This document shows, in pieces, positions 34,756-43,272 of a stretch of 45,958 nucleotides of DNA; positions within the stretch are counted from its first letter, which is position 1, and each line of letters begins with the position of its first letter. The stretch is from Methylobacterium sp. (GTDB taxonomy: Bacteria; Pseudomonadota; Alphaproteobacteria; Rhizobiales; Beijerinckiaceae), in contig PNLY01000039.1 in assembly GCA_013823325.1 (NCBI GenBank), positions 1 through 45,958 of the forward strand, given 5' to 3'. The position numbers and the translations under genes were made by a program. Below the pieces are notes generated by a model that was not told where the DNA came from, did not search any database, and saw only the letters and a program-made list of their open reading frames with translations.

Positions 34756-34784
34756 CGAGTAGGGCGGAAATGCGGCAGCGTCAA
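34756..34784 (-). promoter_or_regulatory. Probable promoter of the btu operon
   Basis: TTGACG (34779-34784) and TACTCG (34756-34761) on the minus strand are spaced 17 bases. Transcription would start near 34749, right at the 5' edge of the riboswitch. The -10 is weak, as is common in this group. Confidence 0.5.
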
Positions 34785-34812
34785 TGTGCCCGCCGGTCCT
34801 TTGCGAGGGGGA

Positions 34813-35580
34813 TTATTCGGCCGCCTTGAGCGGTCGCTTTCGCGCCGCCTTCGCAGCCGGAGCCGGCGTTTCGGCATAGGGCGCCAGGATCGCCATGATG
34901 TCGCGCCCGCGCGGCTTGGCTTCCGCCACCAGCGCGCGTTCCGCCACCGAATCGAGATGGCGGTGCATGAGGCCCGAGACCTTCTCGGCGTCGCCGCTCG
35001 CGAGCGCATCGATCAGCAGGCGATGCTCGTTGACGCCGCATTCCGAGGAATGCGGCCGGCTGTACAGCGACAGGATCAGGCAGCAGCGATAGGAGAGCTC
35101 GCTGACATAGCGGATCAGGATCGGGCTCTCCGTCATCTCTGCGAGCAGGATGTGGAATTCGGTGGCGAGCCGGATCGAGATCGCGTCGGGGCCGCCGCGC
35201 GCCGCGTCCTCCGAGTCGACATGGGCGCGCAGGGTCGCAAGCTGCGCCTTGCTCAGCCGGCCGGCGAGCTGGCGCACGACGAGGCGCTCCAGCTCGATGC
35301 GGATGTCGAAGGTGTCGCGCGCCTCCTGCCAGCTCGGCGTCGCCACCACGGCGGTGCGGTTGCGGCGCAGCTCGACCAAGCCTTCGGCCGCGAGCTGGGC
35401 GAGCGCATGGCGCGCGAGCGTGCGGCTGACGCCGAAGCGCTCGCCGAGCGCGTCCTCCGGCAAGGTCGCGCCGGGTTCGAGCGCACGCTCGATGATCGCG
35501 CGCCGCAATGCCCGGCAGATCATCCCGGCCTTGTCCGATGCGCCGTTTCCGGCCTCTTCCCGCGCCATCGCCGACACCAA
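34813..35580 (-). CDS. GntR-family regulator, FCD subfamily
   Basis: 255 residues. The N-terminal winged helix covers RALRRAIIERALEPGATLPE and DALGERFGVSRTLARHALAQ. The C-terminal FCD all-helical domain has its metal/ligand residues Asp and three His, seen in TEFHILLAEM, GVNEHRLLIDAL and LMHRHLDSVAERAL. It ends with a basic AAKAARKRPLKAAE tail. FCD regulators sense small organic acids. It is divergent from the AI-2E-type gene (129 bases apart) and may regulate it; no clear palindrome was seen. Confidence 0.92.
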   Translation of the reverse strand: MVSAMAREEAGNGASDKAGMICRALRRAIIERALEPGATLPEDALGERFGVSRTLARHALAQLAAEGLVELRRNRTAVVATPSWQEARDTFDIRIELERLVVRQLAGRLSKAQLATLRAHVDSEDAARGGPDAISIRLATEFHILLAEMTESPILIRYVSELSYRCCLILSLYSRPHSSECGVNEHRLLIDALASGDAEKVSGLMHRHLDSVAERALVAEAKPRGRDIMAILAPYAETPAPAAKAARKRPLKAAE

Positions 35581-35709
35581 TGGTTGAAGATCCTTCTCGT
35601 CTTAGCGTCAGCGGCGCACAGTTCGCAATGCGGCGTGGGCAGCAGGGGGAACCGGGCGCTTCCTCTCACGTTCTCAACACCATCCATCGCCGGCCGGGGG
35701 GCTTCGACC

Positions 35710-38097
35710 ATGACGACGACACCGCCAGTCCGCCGAGCGCCGATCCCGCACGAAGCAGGTGGCATCGGCGCGGGCGACCTGGGGGGCGCCGACATCGTCA
35801 GGGTGGCTGCGGCGCTGGTCTCGGCCGCAGTGATCATCGCTGCGCTCTATTACGGCCAGGACATCCTGATCCCGCTCGCCTTCGCCTTCCTGATCGGCTT
35901 CGCGCTCAATCCCCCGGTGGTGTGGCTGCGCCGGCGCGGGCTGCCCAAGGTGATCGCGATCGCGGTGGTGATGACGGTCGTGCTCGTCCTGCTCGCCAGC
36001 CTCTTCCTCGTGCTGGGGACACAGCTGCGCTCGCTTGGTGAGCAGTTGCCGACCTACCAGTCGACGATCCACGGCAAGCTCAACGATCTCAAGGCGCAGT
36101 TCAAGGCGCCCGGAATGCTCGACAGCGCACTCAACGCAATCGCCTCGCTTCAGAAGGAGGTGGAGGCGGTGCAAGGGGCGCAGGCGCAGCGGGTCGAGGT
36201 CGTGGCGGCGCCGGGCACCCAGCTGCAGGTCGCGCTGGTCTGGCTCGGCCGCGTGCTCGAACCCCTGGCGACGGCCGGCATCGTCCTTGTCTTCGTCGTG
36301 CTGGCGCTGCTTGACCGGACCGATCTGCGCGACCGGCTGCTGCGCATCCTCGGTGGCAACCTGCACCGCTCGACCGACGCGATCGAGGATGCCGGCCGGC
36401 GGATCAGCCGCTATCTCCTGATGCAGCTCGTGGTGAACACCAGCTTCGCCATCCCGCTCTCGTTCGGCCTGTGGCTGATCGGCGTTCCCGGCGCGCTGCT
36501 CTGGGGCGTCGTCGCGGCCGTCCTGCGCTTCGTGCCCTATGTCGGTGCGCTGATCTCGGCGATTTTCCCGCTGGCGCTCGCCTTCGCGGTCGATCCCGGC
36601 TGGCACATGGTGCTGTGGACGCTCGCGCTGATCGCGGGGCTCGAGCTCGTCAGCAACAACATCGTCGAGCCGATGCTCTACGGCACCAGCACCGGCCTTT
36701 CAGCGATCTCGCTGATCGCCGCCGCGACCTTCTGGACGGCACTCTGGGGCCCGGTCGGCCTGATCCTGTCGACGCCGCTGACGGTCTGCCTGCTCGTCCT
36801 CGGCAAGACCTTGCCGCAGCTCCAGTTCCTCGACACGCTGCTCGGCTCGGTGCCGGTGCTCAGTCCGACGGAACGGATCTACCAGCGCCTGCTCGCCGGC
36901 GATGTCGACGAAGCCATTGAGATCGCCGAAGGCGAGATCGAGGGGCTCTCGGTGGTGCCCTTCTATGATGCAGTCGGCGTCGCGGTGCTGCGCCTCGCCA
37001 GCGACGATTACGGCCGCCAGGCGACCGCGGCGCACCGGCTGCGCATCGCCGAGGGCATGGAGGCGCTGCTGGAGGAATTGCGGGAGGAGCATCCGGCGAC
37101 GGCCGCAGCCGGCTCCGCTCCGAAGGTGGTCTGCGTCGGCGGCAAATGGGAGATCGATGCGATCGCGGCGCAGATGCTGGCCCATGCGCTCGACCTCGAA
37201 GGCATCCCCGCGCAGGCGCGCAGGATCGCCCATGTCACGATGAACTCGGTCGGGAGGCTCGATCTCGACGGGGTGCCGCTCGTTTGCCTGAGCTATTTCA
37301 GCGGCGAGCCCGACAACGCTGCCCGCCAGTTCTGCCGGCGGCTGCGGCAGCGCTGGCCCGAGCTCAAAATCGTCGTGGTTCTCTGGACGGTGCCGCCCGA
37401 GAAGCTGGCCGGCGAGGCGGGCCGGGATATCGGCGCCGACGAGCTTGCGGCCTCGATCCAGGAGACGATCGGCCGGGTCCAGCGCCTCCTGCCCGAGATG
37501 GCGGGCGAGCCGGCCTTGGCGGAGACGCCGGCCAACGATGCCGAGCGCGTGGCGGCACTTCATGGCACCGGCTTCCTCGACGCGGCACTGCGCGACGATC
37601 TCGATGCGATCGCCAAGCGCGCCGCCGATGCCTTCGACGTCGACGTGGCGATGATCTCGGCGATCGATGCCGAGCAGGAGATCGTCATCGGCGGCAGCAG
37701 GGAGCTCTCGGGTTTCGGCCGGGACGAGGCCGGCCGGCCCGTCCTGCCGCGCCGGGCAGCGATCTGCGACTATGTCGTGGCCGGCGGTGAGACACTGGTC
37801 GTCGACGATACCGAGCGCGATGCGCGCTTCACCGACAATCCCGTCGCCAAGACCTGGGGCCTGCGCTTCTATGCCGGGGCGCCGCTGCGTTCGTCGGCCG
37901 GCTTCGTCCTGGGCGCGCTCTGCATCCTCGATCGCGAGGCGCGCAGCCTCGATCAGCGCGAGCGCGAGCTGCTGGAGAAACTCGCGGCGGATGTCGTCGA
38001 GACGATCGGCCGGGCCGGGGCCGGCAGTCCGCGGCAGCCGTCGGCCGAGCCAGAGTCCGAGGCGAGCGCGACCGTCGGGCAGCAGGTCCCGGACTGA
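35710..38097 (+). CDS. AI-2E family membrane protein with C-terminal GAF domain
   Basis: 795 residues from ATG 35710 behind a G-rich site; the frame is open upstream to 34786 only as the antisense of the GntR gene. Residues ~25-370 are an AI-2E/PerM-type permease domain with helices such as VIIAALYYGQDILIPLAFAF, VPYVGALISAIFPLALAFAV and SNNIVEPMLYGTSTGLSAIS. A cytosolic stretch follows, and at ~470-580 an alpha/beta region (VVCVGGKWEIDAIAAQMLAH) that loosely resembles a receiver or corrinoid-binding fold. Residues ~610-765 form a GAF domain (DFIAKRAADAFDV-like start, AGAPLRSSAGFVLGALCILD). Known AI-2E family members move autoinducer, small molecules or ions; the GAF domain suggests the transport or a signal is gated by a bound ligand. 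Rare architecture. Confidence 0.88.
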   Translation: MTTTPPVRRAPIPHEAGGIGAGDLGGADIVRVAAALVSAAVIIAALYYGQDILIPLAFAFLIGFALNPPVVWLRRRGLPKVIAIAVVMTVVLVLLASLFLVLGTQLRSLGEQLPTYQSTIHGKLNDLKAQFKAPGMLDSALNAIASLQKEVEAVQGAQAQRVEVVAAPGTQLQVALVWLGRVLEPLATAGIVLVFVVLALLDRTDLRDRLLRILGGNLHRSTDAIEDAGRRISRYLLMQLVVNTSFAIPLSFGLWLIGVPGALLWGVVAAVLRFVPYVGALISAIFPLALAFAVDPGWHMVLWTLALIAGLELVSNNIVEPMLYGTSTGLSAISLIAAATFWTALWGPVGLILSTPLTVCLLVLGKTLPQLQFLDTLLGSVPVLSPTERIYQRLLAGDVDEAIEIAEGEIEGLSVVPFYDAVGVAVLRLASDDYGRQATAAHRLRIAEGMEALLEELREEHPATAAAGSAPKVVCVGGKWEIDAIAAQMLAHALDLEGIPAQARRIAHVTMNSVGRLDLDGVPLVCLSYFSGEPDNAARQFCRRLRQRWPELKIVVVLWTVPPEKLAGEAGRDIGADELAASIQETIGRVQRLLPEMAGEPALAETPANDAERVAALHGTGFLDAALRDDLDAIAKRAADAFDVDVAMISAIDAEQEIVIGGSRELSGFGRDEAGRPVLPRRAAICDYVVAGGETLVVDDTERDARFTDNPVAKTWGLRFYAGAPLRSSAGFVLGALCILDREARSLDQRERELLEKLAADVVETIGRAGAGSPRQPSAEPESEASATVGQQVPD

Positions 38098-38112
38098 TCG
38101 CCGCCGCGTGCC

Positions 38113-39009
38113 TCAGAAGCTGTAGGCCGCCTTCACCTTCACCAGATGCTGGCTGAAATTGGTGACGTCGAGATCGCCCGGCACGCCCTTGGCCTTACCG
38201 GCGATCTGGACGTTGTAGGCGGCCGAAATGGCGAACTGCTTGGTCGCCTGCCAGAAGATGCCGGGGCCGGCGAAGGTGGCGTAGCCGGCCTCCTTGCCGA
38301 AGCCGAGCTCGTTGTGACGGCGCTGGTGGCGCACTTCGCCGCTGAGATAGAGCCCGTCGAGCACCTGCCAGGCGAGCGAGCCGCCGACCGTGAAGGTCGA
38401 GGAGCGCAGATAGGGGCTCGGCCCCGTCCAGGTTAGGTCGTGCGAGAGGTTGAGCGCGGCGTAGAGCTTGCCGGGAACCAGTGTCTTGTCGGCGAAAATG
38501 CGCAGGCCGGTGTTGTAGGTGGTGAAGTTGCCGGCGCCGGTCGGGTCGGTGCGGTTGAAGCTGGGATCGACGATGACGGTGAGGCCGATACCGTGCAGAT
38601 CGCGGCCGAGCAGACGGTACTTCATCTCGACGCCTGCCCCGGCGCTGCGGCTGTCCGCCTTGGTATCGGCGATGGTGGCGTCAGTATAGCCGCCGAGGAG
38701 GTAAGGGCCGATCTCAAAGCAGGGGAAGAGCCCGTAGGAGCCCTGGAGCTGCAGGCCATGCGCCGCCTGGCGGCCATCACGGACGCCGAAGCCGCCATTA
38801 TAGGTCAGGCTGGCGCCAAAGGAGCCGGGATCGGCGACATCCGAGCCAGTGGTGAAGCCGAAGGCGTCGGTCGGAATGCCCTCGCTCTCGCTGCAGGCCG
38901 AGAGCACCGGCGGCGCGGCCGGGGCACCCTTGCGTGAGGGCAGATCGGCGGCAAGGGCGGGCGAGAGCAGGCTCGCGGCGGCGAGAGCGAAGGCGGTGGG
39001 CTTCAGCAT
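38113..39009 (-). CDS. Outer-membrane beta-barrel protein
   Basis: 298 residues from ATG 39009 (AGGA nine bases upstream); ATG 39051 would add residues before a clean signal peptide (FALAAASLLSPALAADLP). The mature part alternates polar and hydrophobic residues with many Gly and Tyr turns, as in YLLGGYTDATIADTKADSRS and GLYLSGEVRHQRRHNELGFG, and ends in Phe, a mark of barrel proteins. Specific function is not recognisable; it might be a porin-like or surface protein. A Fur-box-like site lies 36-52 bases upstream, so iron regulation is possible. It converges with the AI-2E-type gene. Confidence 0.8.
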   Translation of the reverse strand: MLKPTAFALAAASLLSPALAADLPSRKGAPAAPPVLSACSESEGIPTDAFGFTTGSDVADPGSFGASLTYNGGFGVRDGRQAAHGLQLQGSYGLFPCFEIGPYLLGGYTDATIADTKADSRSAGAGVEMKYRLLGRDLHGIGLTVIVDPSFNRTDPTGAGNFTTYNTGLRIFADKTLVPGKLYAALNLSHDLTWTGPSPYLRSSTFTVGGSLAWQVLDGLYLSGEVRHQRRHNELGFGKEAGYATFAGPGIFWQATKQFAISAAYNVQIAGKAKGVPGDLDVTNFSQHLVKVKAAYSF

Positions 39010-39044
39010 GATTGGCGATCCTGTTGATGCATTCACCTTACGCA

Positions 39045-39061
39045 AATGCAAATGAGTCGCA
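39045..39061. promoter_or_regulatory. Fur-box-like site upstream of the outer-membrane protein gene
   Basis: The 17 bases AATGCAAATGAGTCGCA match the AATGCGAATGATTCGCA form of Fur boxes (as I recall it) at 15 positions. It lies 36-52 bases before the ATG 39009, in promoter range. One site by eye; low certainty. Confidence 0.35.
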
Positions 39062-39128
39062 ACATGGACTCTTCGGTCATCCCACTATACCGGCGTATTG
39101 TTGCGGCGATGCAACAGCCGCTGCCGGC

Positions 39129-39692
39129 TCAGCCGGGCGGGCCGGCGGTGCGCAGGCGCGCGAACGCCACCGGCGCGATCTCGGCCAGCGCCGCGATCGG
39201 CTTCCAGGCGGCGGCGTGGACCTCCTCTTCCTGGGCGATCAATGGCAGGGACGGATCGGCGATGAAGAGATATTGCAGGTCGTGGTGGATATGCGGCAGC
39301 TCGCTGCGGCGCGGATTGCCCGGCACCTCATGGCTGTCGATCGCGAAGGGCAGGTCCTCGCCGCGATGCCAGGGATGCAGCACGAGGCCGGTGACGCCGG
39401 TCTCCTCCACCGCCTCGCGGAACGCAGAGGCGTGGAAGCTCGCTGCCGGCTCGTAATGGCCGCCAGGCTGGAGCCAGCGCTCGATCACGACATGGTCGAT
39501 CAGCAGGACCTGCGCGTGGTCGGGCGAAACCACGAAGGCGCTGGTGGTGGCATGGCCCGGCAGGGTCTCGCGCCGGTCGAGCGCATGGCGCTCGCCGATC
39601 TGCCAGCGCAGCAAAGCGAGGTGCTCGCGCGGTCCGGCGACTTCGGCGAGATAGCGGGAGACGGTCGAATCGAGACGCGCACGGAAGCTCAT
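39129..39692 (-). CDS. NUDIX hydrolase family protein
   Basis: 187 residues from ATG 39692; ATG 39704 is an alternative and neither has a strong ribosome-binding site. The Nudix helix reads GGHYEPAASFHASAFREAVE followed by ETGV. The REAVEETGV end has the catalytic Arg/Glu residues, but the usual Glu seven residues into the box is Ala. Family members cleave nucleoside diphosphates linked to another group. It ends close to the outer-membrane gene and starts 50 bases past the DUF3616-like gene's end, so it could be co-transcribed with that gene. Confidence 0.88.
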   Translation of the reverse strand: MSFRARLDSTVSRYLAEVAGPREHLALLRWQIGERHALDRRETLPGHATTSAFVVSPDHAQVLLIDHVVIERWLQPGGHYEPAASFHASAFREAVEETGVTGLVLHPWHRGEDLPFAIDSHEVPGNPRRSELPHIHHDLQYLFIADPSLPLIAQEEEVHAAAWKPIAALAEIAPVAFARLRTAGPPG

Positions 39693-39741
39693 GACCCAGC
39701 GCATCGCATGTCCGGGGCCAGCCGGAAAGACTGCCTTCCGA

Positions 39742-40773
39742 TCAGGGCAGCTTGAGCCTGTACTCTTCGAACCCGCCATTCTTGACGCTGTCATAGCCGA
39801 CAAGGACGCGGAGCTCGCCGCGCTCCTGCGCCAGCACGGTGAGCGCCTCGGCCTTGGCATCCTTGCGTTTGGGCAGCTGGCCGAGCTCGCGGACGGCGGC
39901 CGGGTCGGCGGTGTCGAGCAGCAGGATCGCATAGGGCACGTCCTGCTCCTGCACCGGGCCGACGAGGACGAGCAGGCGGCCATCGGCGAGCGGGGCGAGA
40001 TCGCGCACGCCGCGCTGAGCTCCGGCGGCAAGGGCGAGGAGCTGCGGCTTGCTCGTTGCCGGCTCGCTGCCCGGCTTGAACAGTTCGGCGACGCTGCCGC
40101 CGACGAGGAAGGCGCGGCCGTCGCGCGAGGGCGCGCGCAAGCCGAACCAAATCCGATCGCCGACCACGGCGAGGCCCTCGATGTTGAGTCCGTTGCTCTT
40201 GTCGTCGAGCGCCTTGCCGACAAAGGGTGCGACCTCGCCGGCTGCGCCGAGCAGATCGGCGACGCGCCAGCTCAATTCGGGCGTGCCAGCCTCGCCGTTG
40301 CCGGCCGCGATCCGGGCCAGCAGGAAGGAGGAAGGCCGGTATTCGCCGCTGCGCCGCGAACAGCCATGCGAGCCGACGATGTAGAAATGGCGATCGGCAA
40401 AGGCAACGCCCTCGCCGTCGAAATCCTCAAAATCGCCTTTCTGCGGGCAGCCGATCACCGGCTGGCGTCCGCTGGCGCCGGCGGGCGCGCTGTCCTTGAC
40501 CAGCGGCAGGCTGGGGCCGGGGGTGATCGTTCCCTGCTTCAGCGTCGCGAACTGGGCGGCCTTGTTCTCGTCGTTGATCACGAGGCAGCGATAGTCGCCA
40601 CCGGCGGGCGGGCGGCAGGCGATGCCGCTGATGTCCTCGGCGGGTTTGCGCGGCTTCTTGCCGGCGAAGTCGGAGGTCGCCTCGATTCTGCGCTCGGGCT
40701 TCAGGGTCTCGGCACGGGCGGCATGGGTTGCAAGGAGGCCGAGCGCGAGGGCGGAGAGGATCGCGAGCCGCAT
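39742..40773 (-). CDS. Exported DUF3616-like protein
   Basis: 343 residues from ATG 40773 behind GGAG; the longer frame to 40821 has no signal. A signal peptide (AILSALALGLLATHAARA) is clear. The mature part looks like a beta-propeller, with KPAEDISGIACRPPAGGDYR, LVINDENKAAQFATL, GLNIEGLAVVGDRIWFGLRA and RDLAPLADGRLLVLVGPVQE. The I-E-G-L-A and R-x-L-L-V-L-V blocks are typical of the DUF3616 family, whose role is unknown to me. Likely periplasmic. Confidence 0.8.
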   Translation of the reverse strand: MRLAILSALALGLLATHAARAETLKPERRIEATSDFAGKKPRKPAEDISGIACRPPAGGDYRCLVINDENKAAQFATLKQGTITPGPSLPLVKDSAPAGASGRQPVIGCPQKGDFEDFDGEGVAFADRHFYIVGSHGCSRRSGEYRPSSFLLARIAAGNGEAGTPELSWRVADLLGAAGEVAPFVGKALDDKSNGLNIEGLAVVGDRIWFGLRAPSRDGRAFLVGGSVAELFKPGSEPATSKPQLLALAAGAQRGVRDLAPLADGRLLVLVGPVQEQDVPYAILLLDTADPAAVRELGQLPKRKDAKAEALTVLAQERGELRVLVGYDSVKNGGFEEYRLKLP

Positions 40774-40914
40774 GGTCTTGCTCCGGTCGAAAGAGCCAAA
40801 ATAGGGGTGCTGCAGAGACATTCAAAGGGCAGGGAGCAGGGCAGAAGCCTCTGTGGGGACGGAGGGTGAATTTATCCCCGGTGCCGGCCCGACAATGCGC
40901 GCCGCGCAGAGGGG

Positions 40915-41712
40915 ATGGCCATGGCGCAAGCAGGTTTCGCAACTGCGTTGTTCGACATGCGGCTCGGCGTCGAGTGGATCGCCTTGGCGCTGCTGGAGTT
41001 ACGACGCGACCTGCTCGTGAGGCCGCCTCCCAGGCCGATCGCATCCAAGTACAATCCTGATCAACCGCGCGTGCCGGCCGGCAATCCCGACGGTGGGCAG
41101 TGGACGAGCGGGGGTGGTGACGGAAGCTCCGGCGAGGACAGCTCAGTCCTTGAGACAGCCCTCGATGGCTTGGACGACGGCTCTCTCGATTGGGCAACGG
41201 GCCGGTCGCGTGGAGGCGCCGTTGACTGGCCGAACGCGACGCCTGCCCAGCGGGCTCGACTCGTCGCGTCCGAGTTGCAGGCACAGGCGGCGATTCGCCG
41301 GGTGCAGGAAATCGATGCGCGTTGGAAACCGCCGGCCAGCATTTCGGAAGGAATCGAAGGCGCGATCGCGACGAACCAGGCTGCGGTTAGGCAAGCGGAG
41401 ACGCGGCTACGTGAGCTTCAAGGGACGGGGATTGGGCCGGGTCCATTTGCGCAAGAATCGATACCGGCGCGAAGCATGGGCCGAAAGCTACAAAGAGAGG
41501 AACAGCAGGAGATAAATCGAATAGGATCAACCTATGGCTGCCATACCTGCGGTACGAGCCAACCTGGCACAAAGGCGGGAAACTTCGTCGGCGATCATCA
41601 GCTTCCAAACGCAATAGTGACGCCAGGTGGTTCGCAACGGCTGTTTCCGCACTGTCTGAGCTGTAGTTTGCGGCAGGGCGGTCGCATTACCGGCATGAAG
41701 TGGAGACGATGA
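40915..41712 (+). CDS. Probable polymorphic-toxin nuclease (treble-clef type)
   Basis: 265 residues. The N-terminal ~40 residues are followed by the pre-toxin-like linker SKYNPDQPRVPAGNPDGGQW (residues ~44-63), a motif I know from toxins and phage-related proteins in this bacterial group. After a low-complexity Gly/Ser/Asp stretch and a helical Arg/Gln/Glu-rich part, the C-terminal 65 residues hold CHTCG (C209, C212), GDHQ (D227-H228-Q229) and HCLSC (C247, C250). This is a C-x-x-C...D-H-Q...C-x-x-C pattern of a zinc-bound treble-clef/HNH-like nuclease. No signal peptide. It overlaps or abuts a small gene that follows, and a second paralogue of it comes next. I read it as a toxin with immunity genes. 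Confidence 0.8.
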   Translation: MAMAQAGFATALFDMRLGVEWIALALLELRRDLLVRPPPRPIASKYNPDQPRVPAGNPDGGQWTSGGGDGSSGEDSSVLETALDGLDDGSLDWATGRSRGGAVDWPNATPAQRARLVASELQAQAAIRRVQEIDARWKPPASISEGIEGAIATNQAAVRQAETRLRELQGTGIGPGPFAQESIPARSMGRKLQREEQQEINRIGSTYGCHTCGTSQPGTKAGNFVGDHQLPNAIVTPGGSQRLFPHCLSCSLRQGGRITGMKWRR

Positions 41713-41714
41713 CG

Positions 41715-42080
41715 ATGGCCCGGAAAGCAGTCATCTGCCCCAGCAACTCGCTCGTCATCGTATCAGGCGGTGGACCTGTCGACGTTCCTGAAGACCAGCC
41801 GATCGAACCGGTCGCCGCTTCACCGAGCTGCCTGCTGGTGGCCTGCATGCCGGAGGTGGACGGTGATACCGAGTTGACGATGGGTTCGGCTGCCGAGGTC
41901 GATCCGGGCTACGCACCGGGATTTGTCGGCGAGCTCCAGACGCCGAGGTTGCGGATTCTCGTCGAGACGGTCGATGACGAGGTTGTCTTCGATCAGCCGG
42001 TTTGCTCGGCTGTCACGCAGGTCCGCATCTGGTTCAGCCATCCGCGCTGGCCGGAGAAGGTCGTGATCGGGGTCGATTGA
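41715..42080 (+). CDS. Candidate immunity protein, paralogue 1
   Basis: 121 residues from ATG 41715, nine bases after GGAG; ATG 41709 (ATGA overlap with the toxin stop) and GTG 41700 are other options. No characterised family recognised. It is acidic, soluble and beta-rich in appearance. It is clearly related to the next gene: both have a G-G-G near residue 20, VAASPSCLLV / VAASSSCLIV, a PE-x-DG segment, VDPG, and end in RWPE-x-V-x-IG-x-D. Position directly behind the nuclease gene suggests immunity protein; not proven. Confidence 0.75.
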   Translation: MARKAVICPSNSLVIVSGGGPVDVPEDQPIEPVAASPSCLLVACMPEVDGDTELTMGSAAEVDPGYAPGFVGELQTPRLRILVETVDDEVVFDQPVCSAVTQVRIWFSHPRWPEKVVIGVD

Positions 42081-42093
42081 TCAGGCTTTCATT

Positions 42094-42468
42094 ATGCCCC
42101 GCATTGTCGAAATTCGACCGGTCAACTCCACAGTGTTCGAGCATGGCGGCGGAGATTTTGAGGTCCCATCGGAGAGCTTCGAACCCAAGGTCAGCCTGGT
42201 GGCGGCCTCGTCCAGCTGTCTCATCGTCGGGCTGTTCCCCGAGATCGATGGGCCGACGCAGCTTCACATCGGTGCCGCCGAGGATGTCGATCCGGGCTGG
42301 CCGGCGGCTTTTGCAGGCATGGTCGAGACATCAGCCCATGCCTTGATCATCGATACTGTCGAAGAGGAGATCGTCCATCGCCAGGACGTGCCGTTAAAGA
42401 TGACAGCCGTCAAAGTGTGGCTCAGCGATCATCGCTGGCCGGAGCCGGTATTTATTGGCATCGATTGA
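42094..42468 (+). CDS. Candidate immunity protein, paralogue 2
   Basis: 124 residues, ATG 42094 with TCAGG eight bases upstream, 13 bases past the previous stop. It aligns end to end with the previous protein (shared VAAS-x-SCL-x-V, PEIDG, VDPG, and WLSDHRWPEPVFIGID versus WFSHPRWPEKVVIGVD). Tandem duplicated genes after a toxin gene are a common form for immunity genes. It has no membrane segment or signal peptide. Confidence 0.75.
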   Translation: MPRIVEIRPVNSTVFEHGGGDFEVPSESFEPKVSLVAASSSCLIVGLFPEIDGPTQLHIGAAEDVDPGWPAAFAGMVETSAHALIIDTVEEEIVHRQDVPLKMTAVKVWLSDHRWPEPVFIGID

Positions 42469-42690
42469 GAGCAGGGGCGCTGGATTCGACGTAGTACCTA
42501 AGTTGGGTCGCTGGACGGCTCACAGGAGCGACGGTATCGCTCAGATCGTCACCATCCCCACCGGAGCATCGAACGCGAAGCTTGGCAGCGGTCGATGTTG
42601 GCCATTATCTAGGAAATGGACCACGTTGGGCAGGCACTCGGGTCGCAACCCTGCGATGGTTCCGTGCGCTCGAAGCCAAGCGAGGTCGCG

Positions 42691-43194
42691 GTGGCGAATG
42701 TCGAGCCGGACGGCAGCTCTTTCTTCGGCAGGGCGGCTTGGCCGCTTCTCATCCTGTCGGCCGTGCTGGCGGCTTATTTCGGGCTGTCTTCGCTCCTGCT
42801 GCCGTTCTTCGGGGTACCGGACCTCTATACGGGGATCGAACGCTGGATCGTCCCCGCATCAGGCGCGCTCCAGCTTGCGGCTGCTGCGGTGGCCATGATG
42901 CTTATCGCCCGGCGCGAGCTGCGCGGCGCGACCCTCGCCGTGGCCGCGTGCTGGATGATGGGATGGCTCGAGACGCTGCCATCCGTCACTCGCAGCGGGC
43001 TCGACCTCAACGCCGAAGCGCGGCTCACATCGGCCTCTTTCGTCGCATTGCCCGTTATCGCACTCTCGGCCGCGGTGCTGGCATGGGGGAACCGTCATCC
43101 GGTCCTCGCCGCCCTCATCGTGACGGCACCGACCACGGCCGGCGTCCTGTTCGCCCTCGCCTTCGGGATCATGATCGCGATGTACCGCTTTTGA
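42691..43194 (+). CDS. Small hypothetical membrane protein
   Basis: 167 residues from GTG 42691, five bases behind GAGG; ATG 42616 would add an unlikely N-terminus. Four hydrophobic helices are visible: WPLLILSAVLAAYFGLSSLL, ASGALQLAAAAVAMMLIA, SFVALPVIALSAAVLAW, and HPVLAALIVTAPTTAGVLFA. No recognised family. It follows the toxin cassette by 222 bases in which I see no gene, so it is probably independent. Confidence 0.65.
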   Translation: MANVEPDGSSFFGRAAWPLLILSAVLAAYFGLSSLLLPFFGVPDLYTGIERWIVPASGALQLAAAAVAMMLIARRELRGATLAVAACWMMGWLETLPSVTRSGLDLNAEARLTSASFVALPVIALSAAVLAWGNRHPVLAALIVTAPTTAGVLFALAFGIMIAMYRF

Positions 43195-43225
43195 GCCGCG
43201 ACGCCGGCGCCGCTTCCGCGCATGA

Positions 43226-43267
43226 GCGGACCTCCGCAACAGATTGATGAGCTGCCCGGAGGTCCGC
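43226..43267. terminator. 11-bp inverted repeat at convergent gene ends
   Basis: GCGGACCTCCG (43226-43236) and its exact complement (43257-43267) flank a 20-base loop, between the ends of the membrane-protein gene and argC. No T-run follows on either strand. Best read as a bidirectional transcript-end hairpin. Confidence 0.5.
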
Positions 43268-43272
43268 CTTGA

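Noticed and set aside
34786..35709. 308-codon upstream extension of the AI-2E-type gene
   Set aside because: It lies antisense to the GntR gene and has no conserved residues; ATG 35710 with a G-rich site before it fits the family.
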